DNA from: Saccharopolyspora galaxeae
GTDB taxonomy: Bacteria > Actinomycetota > Actinomycetes > Mycobacteriales > Pseudonocardiaceae
Length of the DNA stretch: 64,000 nt
Direction of reading: 5' to 3'
NCBI RefSeq assembly: GCF_016526145.1
Contig: NZ_JADDUE010000012.1
Coordinates: 103,406 to 167,405 of the forward strand
The notes under the pieces are model-generated. The model did no database searches. It was not told the DNA's origin and saw nothing but the letters and a program-made list of their open reading frames with translations. The position numbers and the translations under genes are program-made. Positions 16,706 through 25,599 of this stretch are shown here, piece by piece. Position 1 is the stretch's first letter. Each line of letters begins with the position of its first letter.

Positions 16706-18244
16706 ATGGCAACAATTTCAAAAGAAGCGCGGCAGTACCCGGACCTGACCAGCGGGTACAACCAGCGGTGGTCGGGGACTCCGGAATCCGTTGTCCTGGT
16801 CGAGTCCGTGGAGCAGGTCGCACCGGTGGTGCAGGAAGCCGTCCGCGACGGCAAGCGGATGACGGTGAACGGTGCCGGGCACTGCTTCGAGGACTTCGTC
16901 TACAACAGCGACGTCGATGTCGTGATCAACATGAAGCACCTCGACGCCGTGTACTACGACCCGGCCATGAACGCCGTCGCCGTCGAAGCGGGTTCGAACC
17001 TGCTCAACGTGTACAAGAAGCTCTACGAGCGGTGGGGTGTCACCCTCCCCGGCGGCCTCTGCTACTCGGTCGGTGTCGGGGGACACGTTTCCGGCGGTGG
17101 ATGGGGCGCGCTGGCCCGGCGGCACGGTTTGATCGTTGACCACCTCTACGCGGTCGAGGTCGTCGTGGTCGGCGAAGGCGGTGAGGTCCGCCGGGTAGTG
17201 GCCACGAGGGAGGAAGACGACCCCAACCGGGACCTGTGGTGGGCGCACACCGGCGGTGGCGGCGGCAATTTCGGCGTGATCACCCGCTACTGGTTCCGCA
17301 GTCCCGGCGCGACCGGCCGCGAACCCGGCGAGATCCTGCCGCGCCCACCGCGGCACGTGCTGCTCAGCGCAGCCGCGCTGTCCTGGGACGAGATCACCGA
17401 AGCAGGCTTCACCCGGCTCGTGAACAACTACGCCGACTGGCACGTGCGCAACTCCCGGCCGGGCAGCCGGGCCGCAGGTCTGTTCGGGCTGGCCGTGCTC
17501 AACCACCGGTCGAACGGGCAGATCGGCTTGATCACCCAGGTGGAAGCCGATCTGCCGGGGGCGGACGACCTGCTAGCGGAATACCTCGACGCGATCACGG
17601 ACGGGGTCGGTGCACCGCTCCAACCGATGACCGCGTCGATGGGGGAGTACAACGCGATGCCCGGGTGCTACGAAGCGCAGCGCTTGCCGTGGCTGCAGGC
17701 GACGCGCTTCCTGGGCACCAACAACGTCGACCTGAACAATCCGACGTTGCGCGCCGATTACAAATCCGGGTACATGCGCGGCAACTTCCCGGACAAGCAC
17801 GTCGCGACCATGTACCAGAGCCTCACCAGCACCGACATCGACAACTCGACCGCCACCATGCACCTGCAGGGCTTCGGGGCCCAGGTCAACGCGGTGCCCG
17901 AGTCCGCGACCGCGTTCGCGCACCGGAGTTCGTTCTTCAAGCTCTACTGGCAAGTGCTGTGGGACGACCCGGCGGATGACGACGAGCACCTGACCTGGTT
18001 GCGCCGGTTCTACGCGGACCTGTACCGGGACACCGGCGGGGTGCCGGTGCCGAACGAGCTCACGGACGGCTGCTACGTGAACTACCCGGACGTGGACTTG
18101 AACTCCGCGGAGCACAACCAGTCGCAAGTGCCCTGGTACCGGCTCTACTACAAGGAGAACTACGAGCGGCTGCAGCAGGTGAAGAAGCGGTTCGATCCGC
18201 GCGACGTGTTCCGGCACGCCCAATCCGTGCGGCTGCCGGACTGA
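16706..18244 (+). CDS. Berberine-bridge-type FAD-linked oxidoreductase
   Basis: A 512-residue PCMH-type FAD protein with a C-terminal BBE domain. Both residues for bicovalent FAD attachment appear present: H59 in GAGHC and C119 in GGLCYSVGVGG. The C-terminal NYPDVDLN and W-x-R-LYYKENYERLQQVKKRFDPRDVF are standard for BBE enzymes. No signal peptide is visible, so a cytoplasmic enzyme is expected. Such enzymes oxidise alcohols, sugars or polyketide/aromatic intermediates with O2. It converges on the cyclase gene with a shared terminator hairpin and may be the oxidase of the island. Confidence 0.9.
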   Translation: MATISKEARQYPDLTSGYNQRWSGTPESVVLVESVEQVAPVVQEAVRDGKRMTVNGAGHCFEDFVYNSDVDVVINMKHLDAVYYDPAMNAVAVEAGSNLLNVYKKLYERWGVTLPGGLCYSVGVGGHVSGGGWGALARRHGLIVDHLYAVEVVVVGEGGEVRRVVATREEDDPNRDLWWAHTGGGGGNFGVITRYWFRSPGATGREPGEILPRPPRHVLLSAAALSWDEITEAGFTRLVNNYADWHVRNSRPGSRAAGLFGLAVLNHRSNGQIGLITQVEADLPGADDLLAEYLDAITDGVGAPLQPMTASMGEYNAMPGCYEAQRLPWLQATRFLGTNNVDLNNPTLRADYKSGYMRGNFPDKHVATMYQSLTSTDIDNSTATMHLQGFGAQVNAVPESATAFAHRSSFFKLYWQVLWDDPADDDEHLTWLRRFYADLYRDTGGVPVPNELTDGCYVNYPDVDLNSAEHNQSQVPWYRLYYKENYERLQQVKKRFDPRDVFRHAQSVRLPD

Positions 18245-18258
18245 TGGGACAGGCCCGT

Positions 18259-18304
18259 ACCGGTGCGGTGCGATCGCCCTGGTGGCGCATCGCACCGCAC
18301 CGGT
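18259..18304. terminator. Bidirectional terminator hairpin between convergent genes
   Basis: A perfect 16-bp stem (left arm ACCGGTGCGGTGCGAT) with a 14-nt loop, midway between the stop at 18244 and the convergent stop at 18337. There is no T-tract, so termination efficiency is uncertain. Confidence 0.7.
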
Positions 18305-18336
18305 CGCGGGGCCGGGCATCGCCGCGTGGCCGCGCA

Positions 18337-19533
18337 TCAGCCGTTCTTCGCCAGCTCAGCCAGCGACTCGCCCGCCACCTCGAGTTCCCGCTCGTCGACG
18401 TCGTCGACGAACCGGGCGGCCCCGATGCCGACGGGAAGCGGCAACCGCTGCCTGCCGCCGCGGTGTCGGGTGGTGTCGCCCAGCGCCGAGATCAGCAGCT
18501 CGCTGGTGCACAGCGGGTGCGAGATCGGCAGTTCCAGCGCGCGCATGAGCCGCAGCACGCGGCTCCGTTCGGTAGCGGTGACCAGACCTCGCGCTTCGGC
18601 GAGCAGCGTGCTCAAGGCCATGTCGATGCTCACCGCTTCGCCGTGCAGCAGTTCCGGCAACGCCCGCATCTCCAGCGTCGGGCTGAACGAATGACCGTAG
18701 TCGACGACGCGTTCCAGCGAGCTCTCCCACAGGTTCGGCTGCAATTCGTCCAACATGCCGCCGATGGACCGTTCGAGAACTTCGGTCGCGGCTTCCCGGT
18801 GCCGGCCGTCGCGCTGGAACTTGGCAGCGAGGAGCCCGGCACCGTGCCAGTCCAGCAGGTCGAACAGCCGGCGATCCCCGATCAGCGCCATCTTGAGGAT
18901 CTCGGCCAGCCCGTTGCTGAGATGCCTGCGGTCGACGGTTCGCAGGAACGCCGGATCCAGCACGACGCGATCGGCCGCGTGATAGGTCCCGATCCGGTTC
19001 TTGTGCTCGTCGAAGTTGACGCCGGTCTTCACTCCGATGCCCGCGTCGACGAGACCGATCAGCGTCGTGGGCACCCGCACCACCGGCGTGCCCCGGCGGT
19101 ACAGGCTGCCGGCGAAACCGACGACGTCCAGCAGCACACCGCCACCCGCCGCGACGATCGGCTCGTTCCGGCGGTCGATGCCGAACCGATCGAGCGCTTG
19201 CAGCACGGTGCGCACGTTGCCCCAGTGCTTCGTCGTCTCGTCGCAATCCAGCACGCAGGTGGCGGACGGGATCGAATGCCGCTCGAAGTAGTCGGTGAAC
19301 GAACGGCCGTAGTGCCGGTGCACCTCGGAATCAATCACGAGGAGTCGTCGCGCCGTTGGCGGCACGCCGCGCGGAACGGCCCGCAGCAGCGCCGGATTCG
19401 CGGGATCGAGAATGCCGTCGCAGAGCGCGACGTCGTAGCTGACGGGCCGGGTCGCCGTTACGGTCCAGCGGTTGCGGGATGCTTCGGATCGATCCCGCCA
19501 CGGCGCGAACGATTCCGTTGCGGTCGGCGTCAT
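18337..19533 (-). CDS. C7 sugar-phosphate cyclase (2-epi-5-epi-valiolone synthase type)
   Basis: A 398-residue member of the dehydroquinate-synthase-like fold, with the features of cyclases that use sedoheptulose 7-phosphate rather than DAHP: GGGVLLDVVGFAGSLYRRG, VDAGIGVKTGVNFDEHKNR, NGLAEILKMAL, the metal histidines in DYGHSFSP and LLHGEAV, and DTTRHRGGRQRLPLP. E, H and H of these motifs should bind Zn2+; NAD+ is the bound cofactor. EEVS, EVS and demethyl-4-deoxygadusol synthase are close relatives and I cannot separate them by eye. It directly follows the VOC gene (TAGATG junction, AGGAG upstream) and ends the operon 21333 to 18337. Confidence 0.9.
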   Translation of the reverse strand: MTPTATESFAPWRDRSEASRNRWTVTATRPVSYDVALCDGILDPANPALLRAVPRGVPPTARRLLVIDSEVHRHYGRSFTDYFERHSIPSATCVLDCDETTKHWGNVRTVLQALDRFGIDRRNEPIVAAGGGVLLDVVGFAGSLYRRGTPVVRVPTTLIGLVDAGIGVKTGVNFDEHKNRIGTYHAADRVVLDPAFLRTVDRRHLSNGLAEILKMALIGDRRLFDLLDWHGAGLLAAKFQRDGRHREAATEVLERSIGGMLDELQPNLWESSLERVVDYGHSFSPTLEMRALPELLHGEAVSIDMALSTLLAEARGLVTATERSRVLRLMRALELPISHPLCTSELLISALGDTTRHRGGRQRLPLPVGIGAARFVDDVDERELEVAGESLAELAKNG

Positions 19534-20181
19534 CTAACGCTCCTTCTCTGTCAGGTTCGCGCCGGTGTTCCGGGACGGGTGCGGATCGCCGGCCGCATTC
19601 GCGTCGGCGCTGCTCGGGATCGCGTCGCGGTTTTGCTCGGCCCTGTTGTCCCAGCGTGGGGCCGGTCCGTACTTGCGTGCGGCGGTGCGCTGTTCGTAGG
19701 GCATTCCCGCGGGCATGTCGACCACTTCCAGCTGCATTCCCCACGGCGCGGTGAAGTACATCCACCTGTTCCCGGCGAGCGGGCCTTCTTCGATCGTTTC
19801 CGGTTCGCCCTGCAACCGCACCCCCGGCTGGTTCCGCAGGTATTCGGCGGCGACGTCCACGTCGTCGACGTAAATGGCCAGGTGGTGACCGCCGTGGTCG
19901 CTGTTCTCCGGTATCCGGCGCTGCTGGTTCGGGGCCGTGTACTCGAACAGTTCCAGGTTGGTGGTGGGGCCCAGCCGCAGCATCGCGATCCGGGCCGTCG
20001 CTCGTTCGTGCACGTTGAGCTTGCGAGTCATCCAGTCACCGGCCAGGTCCTGGACCGGACCTTCCCAGTAGATCGTTTCGGCACCCAGCACGTCCACGAA
20101 GAAGTCGACCGCCCGCTGCAGATCGGGCACGGTGAAGGCGACGTGGTCGACGTTTCGCGCTCCGGGGATTCCGCTACCCAT
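19534..20181 (-). CDS. VOC-superfamily (glyoxalase-like) protein, candidate cyclitol epimerase
   Basis: A 215-residue protein with two beta-alpha-beta-beta-beta modules: NVDHVAFTVPD near the start, SDHGGHHLAIYV in the middle and MQLEVVD at the end, giving the usual His/His/Glu metal ligands. VOC proteins occur beside EEVS genes in aminocyclitol clusters (ValD in validamycin, CetB in cetoniacytone, where CetB acts as a cyclitol epimerase), so epimerisation of 2-epi-5-epi-valiolone is the most likely role here. The tail after about residue 170 is hydrophilic and probably disordered. Confidence 0.82.
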   Translation of the reverse strand: MGSGIPGARNVDHVAFTVPDLQRAVDFFVDVLGAETIYWEGPVQDLAGDWMTRKLNVHERATARIAMLRLGPTTNLELFEYTAPNQQRRIPENSDHGGHHLAIYVDDVDVAAEYLRNQPGVRLQGEPETIEEGPLAGNRWMYFTAPWGMQLEVVDMPAGMPYEQRTAARKYGPAPRWDNRAEQNRDAIPSSADANAAGDPHPSRNTGANLTEKER

Positions 20182-20584
20182 CGCCGGCCCCCGCGGGCCG
20201 TTCCACGGGTTTCCGGATCGGCAACCGGCCGGTCACCGATTCCGGGAAAACCGCGATCAGCAGCAGTTCCAATTCGGCCTCGCCGGTGTTGCGCAACACC
20301 GTGCCCGAACCCGCGGGCGCGAGCACCAGCGCCCCGGGACGCAGGGGAGCGGGCCGGTCCCGCCGGGTATCGGACAGCTCGCCGCTCCCGCCGAGCACCA
20401 GCACCGCCAGCTCGACACCGGACTGCCCGCGCGCGTCCTGCGCTGCCCCGGGCGCCAGCAGCAAGTAGTCCACGGCTTCGCATTCGCTGTAGAGCATTCC
20501 GCGCCGAGCCAGGCAACGCGATCTGATCACGCCGGTGCGCTCGTCGGCGGTCAGCACCAGTCCGCGCGAGTCGGTGACGATCAT
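20174..20584 (-). CDS. Single-domain cupin-like protein without the metal-binding histidines
   Basis: A 136-residue protein with the cupin beta-barrel pattern (LAVLVLGGSGEL, RPGALVLAPAGSGTVLRNTGEAELELLLIAVF) but no His-x-His in the first motif and none in the second, so it probably does not bind metal. The N-terminus shares the phrase 'Leu-Ala-Arg-Arg-Gly-x-Leu-Tyr...Glu-Ala-Val-Asp/Glu' with the first half of the bicupin upstream, suggesting duplication. It overlaps both neighbours (ATGA at each end region), so it belongs to the cyclase operon. Role unknown. Confidence 0.7.
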   Translation of the reverse strand: MIVTDSRGLVLTADERTGVIRSRCLARRGMLYSECEAVDYLLLAPGAAQDARGQSGVELAVLVLGGSGELSDTRRDRPAPLRPGALVLAPAGSGTVLRNTGEAELELLLIAVFPESVTGRLPIRKPVERPAGAGDG

Positions 20585-21333
20585 TGCCGGCCTCCCGCGG
20601 CGCCGGGGACGGCGAGGCTCACGACGAACAGTTCCAGCGGTTCCCGCTGGGACGCGGCTTCGATGGAAACCGTTCCGCCGAGCGGCAGCGTCAGGCCCAC
20701 TCCGGAGCGGAGCGCGACCGTTTCCGAGGATCCGCGTGCGCGTCCCTGGCCGCCGATGGTGTAGACGGTGTGCTCTTCGGAGTCGGCGGAAAGCTCCAGC
20801 GGCTCTCCAGGGCGCAGGCGCACCAGCCGCGCGAGCCGCAGCGGACCGGTCAGGTGCTCGGTGGTGTCCACTTGGCCTGCCTGGCGCAGATCGATGACCA
20901 CGGCGTCGCTCATTGCTGTCCTCTCCGGCTCGTGTCGGGGTGTTTCTCGCGGGGTGTCGAGCACCGCCGCGGTGTGCGGTCCCGAGACTTCGATGACCAG
21001 CCAGACCAGTTCCTCGTCACCGGTGTTGCGCAAGCCGTGGCGGGTGCCCAGGCCGTTCACGATGAGGTGGCCCGGCCGGACCTGGTGCGTCCGTCCGTTG
21101 AGCGTCATCTCTCCGTCGCCGGAGACGATGAAGTACAACTCTTCGGTGCGCGAATGAATATGTTCTCCGCTCACCCCGCCCGGCGGTAGTGCGGACCACT
21201 CGACCGCCTCCCAGTAGCCGAACAAACTGCCCCTGCGAGCCAGCACTTTCCAGCGGGCCAGGCCTTCGCCGCTGTGCATTCCGTGGATGTCCGACGGTTC
21301 GTTGAGGTCTGCGACGATCACTGCGTCTACCAA
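20581..21333 (-). CDS. Two-domain cupin protein, first gene of the cyclase operon
   Basis: A 250-residue product if translated from TTG 21333, which has GGAGGG 8 nt upstream. The first cupin (about residues 30-120) has a complete metal site: HIHSRTEELYFI and TRHGLRN. The second, from residue 141, begins MSDAVVIDL, resembling the VDAVIVADL start of the first, but lacks the histidines. A strong ribosome site (GGAGAGGA) precedes this internal ATG at 20913, so a separate 110-residue product is also possible. The protein may be an isomerase or dioxygenase acting on the cyclitol; substrate unknown. Confidence 0.68.
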   Translation of the reverse strand: MVDAVIVADLNEPSDIHGMHSGEGLARWKVLARRGSLFGYWEAVEWSALPPGGVSGEHIHSRTEELYFIVSGDGEMTLNGRTHQVRPGHLIVNGLGTRHGLRNTGDEELVWLVIEVSGPHTAAVLDTPRETPRHEPERTAMSDAVVIDLRQAGQVDTTEHLTGPLRLARLVRLRPGEPLELSADSEEHTVYTIGGQGRARGSSETVALRSGVGLTLPLGGTVSIEAASQREPLELFVVSLAVPGAAGGRQ

Positions 21334-21943
21334 GGATCGTTCCCTCCGTGTACGAGCGTGCGAAAACGGCGGAAGCGTGAATTGGGTGGCGCTTCGCCAC
21401 GCGGTCGGGCCAGAAGTGTCGATCGATCGCACACGGCGCGCTGCGCTGCGTTCCGCGGTGGACCGCGCGGCCCTGATTCCTTCCCCAGTCCCGCACATCC
21501 CGAGATGTCCGGTGTGCTGCCGAGTTTGGGGCGGGGCACCCGGTGTGTCAAGCGAAATGCGGCTCCGCGACCGCTTCCCGCTCCGATTTCACATTCGCAC
21601 CGGGGCCGATCGGTTGTCGTTTGGTGCTAACGGCTCACGTGCGCGCGGTGGATTTTCCGGCGGCTTCCGCTGTGCAGGTGAATAATTGCTCTGAAGCGGT
21701 GAACGGCAACCGGACGGATCCGATGCCCGGACGCAAGGAGTTCTTGTCGAAAAATTGCGGCAGTGTCCTGAATCACATTACGATCTTCGATTTGCCGCCG
21801 CTAACATCGGCGGCATCACCCGTGCCATGGGGGTTTCCGGGTGCATTCCGATGATCCGCGCCGAAGCGATTCGCGGGGCCTTGGCGCGCCCGCGGCATCG
21901 TCCGATTCGGTGCGCGGTCCGCGAACATCGAAGGAGTCGCCCT
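21334..21943. other. 610-bp divergent control region of the cyclitol cluster
   Basis: No credible gene. It separates the leftward cupin-VOC-cyclase operon from the rightward methyltransferase-cupin pair. A possible rightward promoter is TTGCGG (21755-21760), 18 bp, TACGAT (21779-21784). A hairpin GCCGCCG/CGGCGGC with a 7-nt loop lies at 21794-21814. The stretch 21660-21800 is AT-rich for this genome. Confidence 0.5.
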
Positions 21944-22615
21944 GTGCGAGTACAGGTCGAAGTGACGTCCGCGCTCCAGGACTACATCGCCGAAATGTCC
22001 TTGCGGGAACCCGCGGCGCTGGCCGCGCTGCGGGAGGAGACGGAGCAGATGCCCGGCGCGATCATGCAGGTCTCGCCGGAGGAAGGCCAGTTCCTCGGGG
22101 TCCTGGTGCGAGCGCTCGGTGCTTCCCGCGTGCTGGAAGTGGGCACGTTCACCGGGTACAGCACGATCTCCATCGCACGCGCGTTGCCCGCCGGCGGCAG
22201 CGTGCTCTCCTGCGACATCAGCTCGGAGGCCAGCTCGATCGCCCTGGCGCACGCCCGCCGGGCCGGCGTCGAGGACAAGGTCGACCTGCGGGTCGGTGAC
22301 GCCGTCGGGGTCCTCACCGGACTCACCGGACTCGCCGGGCGCGCGGACCGGCGCGGCTCCTTCGACCTGGTCTTCATCGACGCCGACAAGGAGGGCTACG
22401 CGGACTACTACGAGATCGCGCTGCGCCTGGTCCGGCCCGGCGGACTGATCTTGGTGGACAACGTGCTGTGGCACGGCGCCGTGCTCGACGAGGCCGAACA
22501 GGACAGCGAGACCACGGCGATCCGCGCGTTCAACGAGAAGATCCGGGAGGACGAGCGGGTGGACCTGAGCATCCTCCCGTTCGCCGACGGGCTGGCGTTC
22601 GCGGTGAAGCGCTGA
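21944..22615 (+). CDS. CCoAOMT-type SAM-dependent O-methyltransferase
   Basis: A 223-residue class I methyltransferase. The SAM motif is VLEVGTFTGYSTISIA, motif II is FDLVFIDADKEGYADYY (metal-binding Asp residues), and VDNVLWHGAV follows, all classic for cation-dependent catechol/caffeoyl-CoA O-methyltransferases. GTG 21944 has AAGGAG 8 nt upstream. Next to a C7 cyclase it could methylate a cyclitol enol, as O-methyltransferases do in gadusol and mycosporine formation. It heads a two-gene unit with the cupin at 22657. Confidence 0.9.
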   Translation: MRVQVEVTSALQDYIAEMSLREPAALAALREETEQMPGAIMQVSPEEGQFLGVLVRALGASRVLEVGTFTGYSTISIARALPAGGSVLSCDISSEASSIALAHARRAGVEDKVDLRVGDAVGVLTGLTGLAGRADRRGSFDLVFIDADKEGYADYYEIALRLVRPGGLILVDNVLWHGAVLDEAEQDSETTAIRAFNEKIREDERVDLSILPFADGLAFAVKR

Positions 22616-22656
22616 CCAGCCGGGATCGAGGAGGGGCGGGATCGAGGAGGGGACGG

Positions 22657-23277
22657 ATGGTCGTCCGGTCGAAAGAGGTCTACGACAACCCGGTCTGCGG
22701 TGAGCGCGTCGTCATCCGGCGGGGCAACGACGAAGGCGACGGGTCCGTGCTCATCTGGGACCTGTACCTGGAGCCCGGCGGCACCGTGGTCGGCGAGCAC
22801 TACCATCCGACGGCCGACGAGAGGTTCGTGCTGGTCAGCGGCAAGCTGGGCATTCGGGCAGGCGGCCGGTCGCGGGTTCTCGAAGAAGTGGGCGAGAGCG
22901 TGCTCGCCGAAGCGGGCACCCGGCACTACTTCTGGAACGGCGACTCCGGCCCGACGCGGATCGTGATCCGGATGCAGGGCCGGGTGGATCGCTTCGAGCA
23001 GGCCGTGTTCCGGCAGTTGTACGGGCTGGCCCAAGACGGCAGGACCGATTCGAACGGCAAGCCCGGCCTGCTGCAGCATGCGGTGACCTCCGCCGAATAC
23101 GCCGACATCGTCCGGTTCGCCGCACCGCCGTGGCCGGTGCAGCGCTTGCTGTTCGGGGTGCTCGCCCCGGTCGGACGTGCCCTCGGTTATCGGGCGTTGT
23201 GCGCGGAGTACCGGGACCGGCGAGCGCCGCTCGTCGCGGAACTCGACCCGCTGCCCCCGGGATTTCCCGAGTTGTAG
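22657..23277 (+). CDS. Cupin-domain protein with complete metal site
   Basis: A 206-residue protein. The cupin part shows GEHYHPTADERFVLVSG and GTRHYFWNG, so both histidine motifs and the glutamate are present. After residue 120 comes a helical C-terminal part with a hydrophobic stretch (RLLFGVLAPVGRALGY). The ATG at 22657 follows GGAGGGG; the 15 bp containing this ribosome site are duplicated just upstream (GGGATCGAGGAGGGG twice, 22621-22651). It probably modifies the same small molecule as the methyltransferase upstream. Confidence 0.8.
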   Translation: MVVRSKEVYDNPVCGERVVIRRGNDEGDGSVLIWDLYLEPGGTVVGEHYHPTADERFVLVSGKLGIRAGGRSRVLEEVGESVLAEAGTRHYFWNGDSGPTRIVIRMQGRVDRFEQAVFRQLYGLAQDGRTDSNGKPGLLQHAVTSAEYADIVRFAAPPWPVQRLLFGVLAPVGRALGYRALCAEYRDRRAPLVAELDPLPPGFPEL

Positions 23278-23302
23278 CGGTGCCGCTGCTGATGTCCCGG
23301 CC

Positions 23303-23872
23303 TCACGCCACCACCGGCGTCCCCGTCAGCGCCACTCCCGCCGCGCGGAGGTCGCGAACAGCTGTGTCCACTGTGGCCGGTGCGACTCCTGCGGTCAGCG
23401 ACAGCAGGACCGTCGTGGTCAGGCCCGCTTTCGCGGCGTCCAGCGCGGTGGCGCGCACGCAGTGGTCGGTGGCGATGCCGACCACATCGACGGCGTCCAC
23501 TCCGCGTTCACCGAGCCAATCGCGCAGCGGCGTGCCAAGCCGATCTTTCCCCTCGAAACCGGAGTATCCGGCGCTGTACTGCCCCTTGGAGAACACCGCG
23601 CGCACCGGCCCCACCTCCAGCTCCGGGTGGAACGCCGCGCCGGCCGTCCCCGCGACGCAGTGCACCGGCCAGGACCGCACGTAGTCCGGCTGCGAGCTGA
23701 AGTGATCCCCGGGATCGACGTGGTAGTCGCGGGTGGCGACCACGTGTGCGTACTCGTTCTCCGCGGCATGGCGGGAAATCGCCGCGGCGACACCGGCCCC
23801 GCCGGACACCCCGAGCGCCCCGCCCTCGCAGAAGTCGAGCTGCACATCGACGATCAGCAGCGCAGTGCTCAT
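23303..23872 (-). CDS. pncA: Nicotinamidase
   Basis: A 189-residue isochorismatase-fold hydrolase that converts nicotinamide to nicotinate. Visible are the catalytic Asp in IVDVQLDF, the metal-binding D-x-H in [11 protein letters not shown], the lysine in [13 protein letters not shown] and the nucleophile in [11 protein letters not shown] 23872 has GGAGGAG upstream. It lies 29 bp after pncB on the same strand, making a two-gene NAD salvage operon. In M. tuberculosis pncA is not next to pncB, so the pairing is an added feature. Confidence 0.93.
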   Translation of the reverse strand: MSTALLIVDVQLDFCEGGALGVSGGAGVAAAISRHAAENEYAHVVATRDYHVDPGDHFSSQPDYVRSWPVHCVAGTAGAAFHPELEVGPVRAVFSKGQYSAGYSGFEGKDRLGTPLRDWLGERGVDAVDVVGIATDHCVRATALDAAKAGLTTTVLLSLTAGVAPATVDTAVRDLRAAGVALTGTPVVA

Positions 23873-23901
23873 CCGTGCTCCTCCACTCGGCTCGCGGGGG
23901 A

Positions 23902-25203
23902 TCAGCTCTCCGGAAAGACGGTCGGAATCGCCGGTTCGCCACCGGAAAGCTTCAGCCCCTCCCACGGCAGGCTCACCAGTGCGTGCCGCAGGCGCTCCCG
24001 ATTGTCCTCCAGCGTGGGCAGGTCATCGACCTGTTTCCCGCCGCGCACCAGTGGAATCGGCACCTCGCGGTCGTGCGGGCCCGGCTGCGGCGCGGCGAAG
24101 CCCGACCCGGTCCGGTACACCTCCTCCTCGATCGCGGTACCGGTGTTCTTGTGCCTGCGCAGCGCGGATTTGCTGCCGCCGCGGGACTCCTTGCTCGACG
24201 AGCGCTTGGCGACCGGGCGGCCCTCGACCTCGGTGAGCTTGTAGACCATGCCCGCCGTCGGCGCCCCCGAACCGGTCACCAGCGAAGTGCCCACGCCGTA
24301 GCCGTCGACCGGTTCCGCGCGCAGCGACGCGATCGCGTACTCGTCCAGGTCACCGGAGACGACCACGCGGGTTCCGGTCGCGCCCAGCGAATCCAGCTGC
24401 TCCCGCGCCTGCCGCGCCAGCACGCCCACGTCACCGGAGTCGATCCGGACCGCGCCGAGACCGGAACCCGCGACCTCCACGGCCGTCGCGATCCCGCGGG
24501 AAATGTCGTAGGTGTCCACCAGGAGTGTCGTGTCCGCGCCAAGAGCGGCGATCTGCGACTCGAACGCGGCACGCTCGGAGTCGTGCAGCAGCGTGAACGA
24601 ATGCGCCGAGGTCCCCATGGTGGGAATGCGGTAGCGGCGACCGGCCTCCAGGTTCGACGTCCCGGAGAACCCTGCCAGGTAGGCGGCGCGTGCGGCGGCC
24701 ACCGCGGATTCCTCGTGCGTGCGGCGGGATCCCATCTCGATGATCCGGCGCCCGTTGGCCGCCGAGACCATCCGCGCGGCCGCGGCGGCGATCGCGCTGT
24801 CGTGGTTGAGGATCGACAGCACCACCGTCTCCAGCAGCACCGCTTCCGCGAACGTGCCGCGCACGGTCAGCAGCGGCGAACCGGGGAAGTACAGCTCGCC
24901 CTCGGGATAACCGTCCACATCGCCCTGGAACCGGTAGTTGCGCAGCCAGTCCAGCGTGGTCTCGTCGACCACCCCGGCCTCCGCGAGCCGCGTCAGCTCG
25001 GCCTCGTCGAAGCGGAAGTTCTCGATCGCGTCCAGCACCCGCTGCATTCCGCCGAGCACGCCGTACCGGCGCCCGTCCGGCAATCGCCGGGTGAACACCT
25101 CGAACACGCAACGCCGCTCGGCGGTCCCGTCGCGCAGGGCACTGGCCAGCATGGTCAGCTCGTAGTGATCGGTGCGCAGTGCGGTACTGGATGCGGCCGT
25201 CAT
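23902..25203 (-). CDS. pncB: Nicotinate phosphoribosyltransferase
   Basis: A 433-residue enzyme of the Preiss-Handler pathway that makes nicotinate mononucleotide from nicotinate and [14 protein letters not shown] at the N-terminus, MGTSAHSF with the phosphorylatable histidine, VRIDSGDVG and [10 protein letters not shown] are all present. It starts at ATG 25203 without a ribosome site but with a TAGCCT box 7 nt upstream. It is divergent from clpS and co-directional with pncA downstream, as with Rv1330c beside Rv1331. Confidence 0.95.
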   Translation of the reverse strand: MTAASSTALRTDHYELTMLASALRDGTAERRCVFEVFTRRLPDGRRYGVLGGMQRVLDAIENFRFDEAELTRLAEAGVVDETTLDWLRNYRFQGDVDGYPEGELYFPGSPLLTVRGTFAEAVLLETVVLSILNHDSAIAAAAARMVSAANGRRIIEMGSRRTHEESAVAAARAAYLAGFSGTSNLEAGRRYRIPTMGTSAHSFTLLHDSERAAFESQIAALGADTTLLVDTYDISRGIATAVEVAGSGLGAVRIDSGDVGVLARQAREQLDSLGATGTRVVVSGDLDEYAIASLRAEPVDGYGVGTSLVTGSGAPTAGMVYKLTEVEGRPVAKRSSSKESRGGSKSALRRHKNTGTAIEEEVYRTGSGFAAPQPGPHDREVPIPLVRGGKQVDDLPTLEDNRERLRHALVSLPWEGLKLSGGEPAIPTVFPES

Positions 25204-25216
25204 GGATCAGAGGCTA
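25204..25216 (-). promoter_or_regulatory. Leaderless-type -10 box for pncB
   Basis: TAGCCT, 7 nt, then ATG 25203; no Shine-Dalgarno sequence in between. Confidence 0.6.
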
Positions 25217-25305
25217 CGTGCCGCCCGCGCGGTTCCCGCACAGGTCGGGCCGGGTGTGCCCGTGCGGTCGACACGGTTCCCGCGCACACGTGCGAACATG
25301 GGGAC

Positions 25306-25593
25306 ATGACTTCGCCCGCTGAACTGGAGCGCGCGCAGCCGAACGAACTCGGCAACGAGGACAAACCGTGGGTGACCGTGGTGTGGAACGACCCGGTGAA
25401 CCTGATGTCCTACGTGACCTACGTGCTGCAGAAGATCTTCGGTTACAGCCGGGACCACGCGACCAAGCTGATGCTCGACGTGCACCACAAGGGACGGGCC
25501 GCGGTGTCCTCGGGCACGAAGGAGAAGGTCGAGGGCGATGTGGCGAAGCTGCACGCCAACGGCCTGTGGGCGACGATGCAGAAAGACTCGTGA
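25306..25593 (+). CDS. clpS: ATP-dependent Clp protease adaptor ClpS
   Basis: A 95-residue adaptor that delivers N-degron substrates to ClpC/ClpAP. The core [20 protein letters not shown] contains the N-D-x-x-N motif that recognises N-terminal residues, and VHHKGRA with [11 protein letters not shown] is the C-terminal ClpS half. It begins a rightward run with DUF2017 7 bp later, the order found in Rv1331-Rv1332. Confidence 0.95.
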   Translation: MTSPAELERAQPNELGNEDKPWVTVVWNDPVNLMSYVTYVLQKIFGYSRDHATKLMLDVHHKGRAAVSSGTKEKVEGDVAKLHANGLWATMQKDS

Positions 25594-25599
25594 TCTCAA

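Noticed and set aside
18337..19533. Assignment as 3-dehydroquinate synthase (aroB)
   Set aside because: The GVKTGVNF and TTRHRGGRQ motifs belong to the C7 cyclases, and no shikimate genes are adjacent.
21543..21854. Open frame of 103 codons in the divergent cyclitol control region
   Set aside because: No ribosome site, crosses the AT-rich promoter-like stretch and shows no fold; better explained as non-coding.
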